Shown one piece after another: positions 58,218-64,000 of a stretch of DNA of 64,000 nt. Position numbers and translations under genes: made by a program. Positions within the stretch are counted from its first letter, which is position 1; each line of letters opens with the position of its first letter. Below the pieces are notes generated by a model. It saw only the letters and a program-made list of their open reading frames with translations. It did no database searches and was not told the origin of the DNA. Source of the stretch: Caulobacter flavus (GTDB lineage: Bacteria; Pseudomonadota; Alphaproteobacteria; Caulobacterales; Caulobacteraceae). Where the stretch lies: contig NZ_CP026100.1 of assembly GCF_003722335.1 (NCBI RefSeq), positions 4,438,001-4,502,000 of the forward strand, in the 5' to 3' direction.

Positions 58218-59033
58218 ATGTTCGACAAGGTTATCCGCGCCGCCGCCGTGGCGGGCCTGGCCGCCGCATGCACGGCCTGCGCCTCTGGCGGCGGTTCGCA
58301 CTCGGGGTTCCTCGGCAGCTATGACGGCCTGGCCAAGCGCCCGGGAACCGTCCGCGCCACGGTTTACGAGCGTCGCGACGAGGCGATGGCCACGGCGATA
58401 GAGCGGCTGTGGATCGCGCCCGCCGCGAGCCATTCGGACCAGATGCTTTCGGTCGAGGACGAGCACCGCCAGGCGGTGCTGGACGAGGTCGATCGCCAGG
58501 TCTGCTACGAGCTCAGCAAACGCTTCACCCTGATCGACGCCCCGGCGCCAGATGCGGGAACCGTCAAGGTCGGGGTGACCCGGATCGAGCTCACCAATCA
58601 GGCCGGCGCGGCCGCCTCGGCTGTGGCCAACTTCTTCATCCCGGGTCCGGTCTCGGTGCGGGCCCCGGGCGGCGTCGGCGGGCTGTGGGCCGAGGCCGAG
58701 CTTCTGACTCCTGACGGCGTCCAGGCGGCCGCACTGGTCTGGAGCCGGCAGGCCATGGTGCTTGGGGCCGACAAGCCGTCGCTGTCGCCGGTGGGCGACG
58801 CCCACCAGCTGGCCGAGCCGTTCGGGGACGCCGTGGCCGTGGCACTGGCGCCGCGCGATCGCAAGCCCCGCCCCGTGGCGACGCCCGATCCGTGCGCGCG
58901 CTTCGGACCGCGCCTGCGGCCCGAGGGACTGCTCGTGCGCATGGCCACCGGGCTCTATCAACCGGAGTTGAGCGGGGCCAAGCCGCAGGCTCGCGACGCG
59001 CGCTCCGCAGACGAACCAGCGCCGCCCAGATGA
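58218..59033 (+). CDS. Lipoprotein of unknown function
   Basis: A protein of about 271 aa. It has a lipoprotein signal 'MFDKVIRAAAVAGLAAACTAC' with two candidate lipoboxes (AAAC, CTAC). The mature domain (about 25-190) resembles DUF3313-type lipoproteins: 'ERLWIAPAASHSDQM', 'AVLDEVDRQVCYELSKRFTLID' and 'VRAPGGVGGLWAEAELL'. The last 80 residues are Pro/Arg-rich. ATG 58218 follows GAGGAGG. Function unknown. Confidence 0.78.
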   Translation: MFDKVIRAAAVAGLAAACTACASGGGSHSGFLGSYDGLAKRPGTVRATVYERRDEAMATAIERLWIAPAASHSDQMLSVEDEHRQAVLDEVDRQVCYELSKRFTLIDAPAPDAGTVKVGVTRIELTNQAGAAASAVANFFIPGPVSVRAPGGVGGLWAEAELLTPDGVQAAALVWSRQAMVLGADKPSLSPVGDAHQLAEPFGDAVAVALAPRDRKPRPVATPDPCARFGPRLRPEGLLVRMATGLYQPELSGAKPQARDARSADEPAPPR

Positions 59034-59086
59034 GGGGTATGCTGACCTGCGCTCGCGAGCTGGAGCCCTGGAAGGGCGTCCGCGGC

Positions 59087-59722
59087 CTAGAGCCGGACGA
59101 AAGGCGCGAGCAGCTTGCCGAGCCTGCCGGGCAGACGGATCTGGCCGTCCAGCGCGGCGACGCACAGGCAGGGCTCCTTGGAGACGACCTTGGGCTGGTG
59201 CGTCACGCTCGGATCGGCCTCCTCGAAATCGCCACGCGAAAACACGCCGTCCTCTGTGGCGTAGGCGCCGTCGATCACGCAGGTCAGTTCCACGCCCCCA
59301 TGGGTGTGACGCGGCGCCGACTGCCCCGAAGCGATCTTCAGCAGGATGACCCGGCAATCGCCCTCCCTGGTCCCAAGCACGTCGCGCACGTGCACGCCCG
59401 GGCCAAGCCAGCGCCAAGGCCCCAGCGCGAACTGGTCGAGCGGCGCCGGCAGGACGGGATCGGCCAAGGCCGGCCTCGGCGCCGCCGCAAGCTCGACGGC
59501 GTCCAGGCGCGCCATCACATCCTGCCGCGCGCTCTGGCTGAGCGCCTCCGGCGCCTGGTCGTCGAGCAGCACCCCGCCCACGGCCGCGCCGAGCTCGGCC
59601 CACGGGCGCGTGGTCGGGCGCAAGCTCAGGTGGGTGGCCACGACCACAGCCTCGGGAAAACTCAAGGTCCCCGCGGCGAAGGCCAGCAGCCTTTCCTCGC
59701 TGGGCTGACGGCGAAGGCTCAT
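59087..59722 (-). CDS. chrR: ChrR-family cupin anti-sigma factor lacking the N-terminal zinc ligands
   Basis: A 211-aa anti-sigma factor for the adjacent ECF sigma. The C-terminal cupin has its metal set: 'APRHTHGGVELTCVIDG' (HxHx4E) and 'SVTHQPKV'. The N-terminal anti-sigma domain aligns with Rhodobacter ChrR ('AAGTLSFPEAVVVATHLSL'). However, the HxxxCxxC zinc motif reads H-LSL-R-PT-T, and the early His is also replaced. Sigma binding may be zinc-independent. It overlaps rpoE by ATGA and is predicted to release sigma on singlet oxygen or peroxide stress. Confidence 0.9.
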   Translation of the reverse strand: MSLRRQPSEERLLAFAAGTLSFPEAVVVATHLSLRPTTRPWAELGAAVGGVLLDDQAPEALSQSARQDVMARLDAVELAAAPRPALADPVLPAPLDQFALGPWRWLGPGVHVRDVLGTREGDCRVILLKIASGQSAPRHTHGGVELTCVIDGAYATEDGVFSRGDFEEADPSVTHQPKVVSKEPCLCVAALDGQIRLPGRLGKLLAPFVRL

Positions 59723-60327
59723 GACGCGTCTCCCCTGTCCCGTTCCATGCAGGCCCGCAGCTTCATCATGCCAAACCGGATGCGCGCCTTGACCGTGCCG
59801 AGCGGAACGCCGAGCGTCCTGGATATCTCCGTATGGGTCTGCTCCTGGAAGAAGGCCATTTCGATGGCCGCGGCCTGATCGGCGTTGAGGCTGAGCATCG
59901 CCGCCCTCACCCGCTGAGCGTCCTGCGCGCCGCTGAGGATTGCGTCGGGCTGGGCTGGCTCTTCCGCATCGAGGTGGAAATCAAGCTCGTGGAGCGCGAC
60001 CGAGCCGCGCCTGAAGTGGTCGATCCGCAGATTGCGGGCAATGGTGAACATCCAGGCCGCGGCCGAGGCGCGGGCGGGGTCGAACAGATGCGCCTTGCGC
60101 CAGACGACCAGCAGGGTTTCCTGGGCCAGCTCCTCGGCCGCCGAAGCGCTGGCGCCGCCGCGCATCAGCATCGCCTTGATCCTTGGCGCATAGTGGTCGA
60201 ACAGGCCCGCGAAGGCTTCACGGTCGCGGCTGGCGCCGACCCGCACGACGAGATCGTCCAGCGCGCGCGGAGAGCTCACGGCGTGACGGCTGGCAGGTTG
60301 TGCGGATAGGGCCCGAGTCGCATGCAT
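59719..60327 (-). CDS. rpoE: ECF sigma factor, RpoE of the RpoE-ChrR (ECF11) group
   Basis: A 202-aa group IV sigma factor. Region 2 is about residues 38-105 ('FAGLFDHYAPRIKAMLM', 'AAWMFTIARNLRIDHFRRG') and region 4 about 140-190 ('AIEMAFFQEQTHTEISRTLGVPLGTVKARIRFGMMKLR'). In Rhodobacter and Caulobacter, RpoE with ChrR controls singlet-oxygen, cadmium and peroxide responses. There is no ribosome-binding site before ATG 60327, and the predicted promoter places the transcription start at that ATG, implying a leaderless mRNA. GTG 60279 is an alternative start. Confidence 0.93.
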   Translation of the reverse strand: MHATRALSAQPASRHAVSSPRALDDLVVRVGASRDREAFAGLFDHYAPRIKAMLMRGGASASAAEELAQETLLVVWRKAHLFDPARASAAAWMFTIARNLRIDHFRRGSVALHELDFHLDAEEPAQPDAILSGAQDAQRVRAAMLSLNADQAAAIEMAFFQEQTHTEISRTLGVPLGTVKARIRFGMMKLRACMERDRGDAS

Positions 60328-60332
60328 GTGAA

Positions 60333-60361
60333 TGATACGGCACGCCCGCGCGCCTGGATCA
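60333..60361 (-). promoter_or_regulatory. RpoE-type promoter of rpoE-chrR
   Basis: On the minus strand, TGATCC (60361-60356), exactly 18 bases, then TATCA (60337-60333). This matches the Rhodobacter RpoE consensus TGATCC-N18-TAAGA in the -35 element and spacing, with two changes in the -10. It indicates autoregulation. Confidence 0.65.
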
Positions 60362-60480
60362 CCCGAAGCGAAAAATAGCGCGCGCCGTCATCCGATCACG
60401 GACCTCGACCGTAGAACCCCGCGACACGTCCGCCTCGCCCGAAGGCCTGATGGACGCCACCCTCGCGAGAGCCGCCCAAG

Positions 60481-61710
60481 ATGACCGACACATCCCTCGA
60501 CATCCGCGTCGCTGGCGCAGCGCGCGGCTCGGCCCTGTTCGACCTGGTCATGCGGCTGCTCTCAGCCCGCTGGACCTGGGGAGAGCTGACGATCGTCACG
60601 CCGAGCGGCGATCAACGCCGCCTGGAGGGCGCGATCCCGGGACGTGCGGCCACCATCGTCGTGCGCGACTTCCGCTTCGCCGCCCGTATCCTCGCCAACG
60701 GCGACATCGGCTTCGCCGAAGGGTTCATGGCTGGAGAATGGGACAGCCCCGACCTGGCGGCCCTCCTGACCACGCTGGCCAACAACTACGACCACATCCG
60801 GCGACTGTTCGACGGCGGGTTGCCGATGAGGATCGCGAACTGGGCCTTCCACCGCCTGCGCGCCAACAGCAGGGCCGGGTCGCGTCGCAACATCCACGCC
60901 CACTATGATCTGGGAAACGCCTTCTACGGAGCCTGGCTCGACGAGACCATGACCTATTCTGCGGCCCGGTTCGGCCAGCCGGACCAGTCCCTGGAAGCGG
61001 CCCAGACGGCCAAGTACGAAAACCTCGCAGCCCTCATCGACCTCAAGCCCGGCCATAGCGTGGTCGAGATCGGCTGCGGCTGGGGCGGCTTCGCCCAGTT
61101 CGCGGCCGCCAGGATCGGCGCCCGGGTCACCGCCGTGACCATCTCGCACGAACAACATGATTTCGCACGCCGCCGGATCTTCGAGGCCGGGCTGGCCGAG
61201 CGGGTCGACATCCGCCTGCTCGACTATCGAGACCTGGACGGCCAGTTCGACCGACTGGCGTCCATCGAAATGCTGGAAGCGGTGGGTGGCGACTATTGGG
61301 GCGTCTATTTCGACAAGGTGCGCTCGCTGCTCAAGCCCGGCGGCCGCGCCGGGCTGCAGGTGATCACCATCCAGGACGAGCTGTTCGACGAGTACGAAGC
61401 GCGCACCGACTTCATCCAGCGCTACGTGTTCCCCGGCGGGGCCCTCCCCTCCGAGAACCGCCTGGCCCCGCTGATCGCCGCGCGCGGCCTGCGCTGGCGC
61501 AGAACCGAGCGCTTCGGCCACGACTACGCCCGGACCCTGGCCCTGTGGGCCCAGCGCTTCGAAAAGGCCTACCCATCCATAGCCCAGGGCTCGAAGACCT
61601 TCGACGAACGGTTCCGCCGGCTATGGACCTTTTACCTGGCCTATTGCGAAGCGGGCTTCCGGACGGGTCGCACCGACGTCATCCAGATGGCGATCGACAA
61701 GCCCGCGTAA
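60481..61710 (+). CDS. cfa: Cyclopropane-fatty-acyl-phospholipid synthase
   Basis: A 409-aa SAM-dependent enzyme that methylenates double bonds of membrane phospholipid acyl chains. The N-terminal lipid-binding domain includes 'DIGFAEGFMAGEWDSPDL'. The catalytic part begins 'NIHAHYDLGNAFYGAWLDETMTYSAARF' and continues with motif I 'VVEIGCGWGGFAQFAA', 'SIEMLEAVG' and 'YVFPGGALPS'. The gene is divergent from rpoE-chrR, and cfa is a known RpoE target in Rhodobacter; I see no clear RpoE promoter facing cfa here. Confidence 0.96.
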   Translation: MTDTSLDIRVAGAARGSALFDLVMRLLSARWTWGELTIVTPSGDQRRLEGAIPGRAATIVVRDFRFAARILANGDIGFAEGFMAGEWDSPDLAALLTTLANNYDHIRRLFDGGLPMRIANWAFHRLRANSRAGSRRNIHAHYDLGNAFYGAWLDETMTYSAARFGQPDQSLEAAQTAKYENLAALIDLKPGHSVVEIGCGWGGFAQFAAARIGARVTAVTISHEQHDFARRRIFEAGLAERVDIRLLDYRDLDGQFDRLASIEMLEAVGGDYWGVYFDKVRSLLKPGGRAGLQVITIQDELFDEYEARTDFIQRYVFPGGALPSENRLAPLIAARGLRWRRTERFGHDYARTLALWAQRFEKAYPSIAQGSKTFDERFRRLWTFYLAYCEAGFRTGRTDVIQMAIDKPA

Positions 61711-61733
61711 ACACCGGCCGGCGGGCGCCGCCG

Positions 61734-62420
61734 TCACCCCTTGAGCCACCCCGCCGCCTCTTCCACGTCGACCACGTCGGCGTACTTCAGCTGCAGGTCG
61801 GTCAGGTTGGCGAAGTGGTAGCTCTCGTGCTTGTCGGCCACGCACTGCTCGGGGACGATCGTGCGGTAGCCGCGCGACAGGCTTTCGACGGCGCTGGCCC
61901 GCACGCAGCCGCTGGTCGAGCCGCCGGTCAGGATCACCGTGTCGACCTTGTGCCAGACCAGATAGCTCTGCAGCGGGCTCTCGAAGAAGGCGCTGGGCAT
62001 GCGCTTGTCGAAGACCAGATCCACGGCCGCGTCGATCTCGACGCGCGGGTCGAAGGCGTGGCGCTCGCTGTCCTGCTTGATGTTCTGCAGGCTGTCGGGC
62101 GTGTCGGTGCGCGTGCCCCAGACCCCGGCGTCGCCGCCGTCGGGCTTGTACATCACTCGCGTCCAGATCACCGGCATGCCGCGCGCGCGGGCCAGGGCCG
62201 ACAGGCGGTTGACGTGGGCGATCTGGTCGGGATCGGTGACGTACGCGCTCTTGGGAAACAGGTCGGGCCGCGTATAGGCCTGCTGGAAGTCGATATTGAC
62301 CACCGCCGCGCGGCTCCCGAAGCCGAAGCGGGCCCTGGCCGGATTGGCCTTCACCGCCTCGTAGAGCTGCCGCGCGGTCTTGTCCTCGGTCACCATGGTG
62401 GGTTCGAAACGCAGGGTCAT
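61734..62420 (-). CDS. Isochorismatase-like cysteine hydrolase (N-carbamoylsarcosine amidase type)
   Basis: A 228-aa enzyme with the cysteine hydrolase triad: Asp in 'AAVVNIDFQQAYT', Lys in 'DLVFDKRMPSAFFESPL' and the nucleophile Cys in 'LTGGSTSGCVRASAVE'. The closest named family is N-carbamoylsarcosine amidohydrolase, which cleaves a carbamoyl group. The true substrate may be another amide. The ATG has AAGGAG 8 nt upstream. It lies 12 bp after the membrane protein gene in the same operon. Confidence 0.9.
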   Translation of the reverse strand: MTLRFEPTMVTEDKTARQLYEAVKANPARARFGFGSRAAVVNIDFQQAYTRPDLFPKSAYVTDPDQIAHVNRLSALARARGMPVIWTRVMYKPDGGDAGVWGTRTDTPDSLQNIKQDSERHAFDPRVEIDAAVDLVFDKRMPSAFFESPLQSYLVWHKVDTVILTGGSTSGCVRASAVESLSRGYRTIVPEQCVADKHESYHFANLTDLQLKYADVVDVEEAAGWLKG

Positions 62421-62432
62421 GGCGGGGCTCCT

Positions 62433-63089
62433 TCAGGCGGGGGTCCAGAGGCCGAGCAGCGCGGCGAGGATCAGCAGGATCCACAGGCTGACGACCACGG
62501 GACGGGTCTTCTCCAGCACCGCGGCGATCACGGCGTCGCCTTCGGGCGTAGGGCCCGTGGTCATCATCGCTGCGACCGGCGGCCCCAGCGGCGCCAGCAG
62601 CTTGCGGATGAACAGGCCGCAGCCGATGGCCACGGCCAGGATCAGCATCTTCAGCGCCAGGAACAGCGGCGCGGTCGAAAGGCCAACGAGGCTGGCCCCG
62701 CCGAAGCCGGCCAGGGCGACCAGCACGCCCCAGCGGATGGCGATGTCGATCCGGCGTACCCCGGCCTCGGGCGGGCTGTGGTGCAGGTGGATGGTCCAGG
62801 CCATGGTCAGCCAGAACAGGCACAGGGCCCAGACGGCGGCCACGCCCTCGGGCGGGACGTCCCACCAGCTTTTCAGCTTGGCCAGGGTCAGGCCCGTGGG
62901 CAGGGCCAGGATCAGGCAGGTGCGCGGGGCCATGTCGATGTCGGCCAGCACCTTCAGGGCCAGGCCCCGTTCCTTGACCGTGCGGGCCGGGTCGGCGGCG
63001 TAGCGCGAGGTGTAGAAGGCCCCCAGGTCCCCGCCCAGCCAGTAGACGAAGACCAGCACGTGCAGCAGCGTGATGAGGGCGAGAAGCAT
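62433..63089 (-). CDS. Multi-helix membrane protein of unknown function
   Basis: A 218-aa protein with about six hydrophobic helices ('LLALITLLHVLVFVYWLGGDLGAFY', 'TCLILALPTGLTLA', 'VWALCLFWLTMAWTIHLHH', 'IRWGVLVALAGFGGASLVG', 'LFLALKMLILAVAIGCGLFIRKLL', 'VSLWILLILAALLGLWTP'). The first helix with a conserved 'H...YWLGGDLGAF' resembles CopD/YphA-like haem- or metal-linked membrane proteins, but I cannot assign a family. It is probably co-transcribed with the cysteine hydrolase gene. Confidence 0.75.
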   Translation of the reverse strand: MLLALITLLHVLVFVYWLGGDLGAFYTSRYAADPARTVKERGLALKVLADIDMAPRTCLILALPTGLTLAKLKSWWDVPPEGVAAVWALCLFWLTMAWTIHLHHSPPEAGVRRIDIAIRWGVLVALAGFGGASLVGLSTAPLFLALKMLILAVAIGCGLFIRKLLAPLGPPVAAMMTTGPTPEGDAVIAAVLEKTRPVVVSLWILLILAALLGLWTPA

Positions 63090-63224
63090 CGCGGAATCCG
63101 GCGGTTGTCAGGCCGTCTTGATGCCGCTTGGAAAGGCGCCTTGGCGCGCCGTCGCCGGTTTTCTCGCCTCGCGGATAGCAAGCCTTCGGGTGCGACGTCG
63201 GGGCGCCGTGCGAATCCCAGAAAG

Positions 63225-63238
63225 CGTGCTACAGCACG
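63225..63238. promoter_or_regulatory. Perfect inverted repeat upstream of the CAP gene
   Basis: CGTGCT-AC-AGCACG is a perfect 6+2+6 palindrome, 35 bp before the CAP-domain gene and 135 bp before the divergent membrane protein gene. It looks like an operator; no specific regulator is recognised. Confidence 0.4.
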
Positions 63239-63272
63239 GACTGAGGGGCTTTTTTCCGTATCGTAGGTTCGT

Positions 63273-63881
63273 ATGCGTTCTTACCGTCGCCCGGCTCCGG
63301 CGCTCGCCGGACTGCTGCTGCTCGCCCTGCCCGCACTGATGACGCCCCAAGTGGCCGCCGCCCAGAGCCAGGAGCAGGCGGTGCTCGACGAGATCAACTA
63401 CGTCCGCGCCAATCCCCGCGCCTATGCCGACGAGTTGCGCCGCGCCGAACCGCTGCATGGCGAAGATAGCGACGCGCTCTACGAGGCGATCGCCGAGCTC
63501 CAGCGCCAGCGCCCCTTGCCGCCCCTGACCGCCGACGGCCGGATCGACGACGCCGCTCGCGACCACGCCAGCGCCCAGGGCGCGCGCGGCTCGGTCGGCC
63601 ACGGCGCCAGCGGCAGCCTGGGACAGCGCCTGCGCAAGTACGGGGTGTTCGCCGGCATGTCGGCCGAGAACATCTCCTACGGCTACGAAGACCCCCGCGA
63701 CGTTGTGCGCCAGCTGGTGGTCGACAGCCGCGTGCCGGGCCGCGGTCACCGCCGCAACATCCTGTCCACCGGCTACAGCAGCGCCGGCGTCGCCTGCGGC
63801 GGCCACCGCTCGTACGGCGCCATGTGCGTCATCGACTTCGCCGGGGCCATGCCCGAAGGCGCGGCCCGGGCGGCCCGCTAG
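63273..63881 (+). CDS. Secreted CAP (SCP/PR1) domain protein
   Basis: A 202-aa exported protein. A signal peptide ends near 'PQVAAAQ' (about residue 30). The CAP domain contains 'VLDEINYVRANPRAYADELR', the metal-site His pair in 'ARDHASAQG' and 'SVGHGASGSLGQRLRKYG', 'SAENISYGYEDPRDVVRQLVVD' and 'GHRRNILSTGYSSAGVACG'. Bacterial CAP proteins are extracellular with varied or unknown roles. Its stop shares a CTAG with the convergent gene. Confidence 0.93.
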   Translation: MRSYRRPAPALAGLLLLALPALMTPQVAAAQSQEQAVLDEINYVRANPRAYADELRRAEPLHGEDSDALYEAIAELQRQRPLPPLTADGRIDDAARDHASAQGARGSVGHGASGSLGQRLRKYGVFAGMSAENISYGYEDPRDVVRQLVVDSRVPGRGHRRNILSTGYSSAGVACGGHRSYGAMCVIDFAGAMPEGAARAAR

Positions 63882-64000
63882 ACCACGCCCGCCGCCTTCA
63901 GCTCGGCGATCTCGGGCTCGCTCTTGCCCAACCCAACGAGCACCGCCGCCGTATCGGCCCCCAAGGCCGGCGGCGGGCGCTCCACGACCACCGGCGTCCT
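63878..64000 (-). CDS. C-terminus of a CaiB/BaiF-family CoA-transferase, 5' partial
   Basis: Forty in-frame codons enter from the right edge and end at TAG 63880-63878. The translated end, '...ALGADTAAVLVGLGKSEPEIAELKAAGVV', matches the C-terminal signature of type III CoA-transferases ('G-x-[HD]-T-x-x-VL-x-x-LG-x-S-x-x-EI-x-x-L-x-x-x-GV'). The catalytic part is outside the window. Confidence 0.8.
   Translation of the reverse strand, partial: RTPVVVERPPPALGADTAAVLVGLGKSEPEIAELKAAGVV

Noticed and set aside
63239..63256. Terminator formed by the 63225-63238 palindrome and the following T-run
   Set aside because: Ten bases separate the stem from the T-run, and no plus-strand gene ends upstream.

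Overview
This is a GC-rich (roughly 68-70 % by eye) alphaproteobacterial chromosome segment. It almost certainly comes from Caulobacter or a close relative in the Caulobacteraceae. The main evidence is the alpha-flagellin locus (flaEY, flmH, three flagellins, a FlaG-family gene, flaF, flbT, flmG) in a Caulobacter-type arrangement. Alphaproteobacterial regulatory signatures agree: a GTTC-N7-GTTC SOS box, an rpoE-chrR pair beside a cyclopropane synthase gene, a FixK-type box, and a NUDIX-like 'NAD regulator'. Both window ends cut genes: an S9 peptidase on the left and a CoA-transferase on the right. I see no rRNA or tRNA gene, no insertion sequence, no prophage and no CRISPR array.

Layout. 0-7 kb: S9 peptidase, a squalene/phytoene-synthase-like protein, a PuuD-like membrane protein, and the yajC-secD-secF-Mth938 export operon. 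7-16 kb: a DUF815 ATPase and a biotin locus. In that locus bioA and an EamA transporter run one way, bioF-bioD-oxidoreductase run the other way, and a TonB-dependent receptor converges on them. 16-17.7 kb: ssb with an SOS box, then two small envelope proteins. 17.8-27.8 kb: the flagellin locus, with sigma-54 promoters, candidate FlbD (ftr) sites, strong terminators and structured flagellin mRNA leaders. 27.9-34 kb: small acidic proteins, a MoxR ATPase, a lipoprotein, a universal stress protein under a FixK-type box, an HD hydrolase and a NUDIX-like regulator. 34-41 kb: glyQ-glyS, a fasciclin protein and glnK-amtB. 41-53 kb: a cyclophilin, ispE, a TPR lipoprotein, ETF-ubiquinone oxidoreductase, a uracil-DNA glycosylase, a lytic transglycosylase, a CLC transporter and a radical-SAM protein. 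53-64 kb: GFA and VOC proteins, two methyltransferases, envelope proteins, rpoE-chrR divergent from a cyclopropane synthase, a cysteine hydrolase and a CAP-domain protein.

How the genes fit together. The flagellar block is one functional module. Flagellins are modified with a nonulosonic-acid sugar (FlmH makes a precursor, FlmG transfers it), and their mRNAs are controlled by FlbT and FlaF. Two of the three flagellin genes carry sigma-54 elements and hairpins with the same loop sequence in their 5' leaders; the third has neither. The biotin block pairs synthesis with two candidate transport proteins. The rpoE-chrR-cfa block is a singlet-oxygen or peroxide response module with an apparently self-driven, leaderless rpoE transcript.

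The least ordinary content is non-coding: the shared flagellin leader motif, two recurrent families of palindromic intergenic repeats (one supplying the C-terminus of ispE), one MITE-like element, and several regulator boxes that match known consensus sequences. I found no convincing wholly new multi-gene system.
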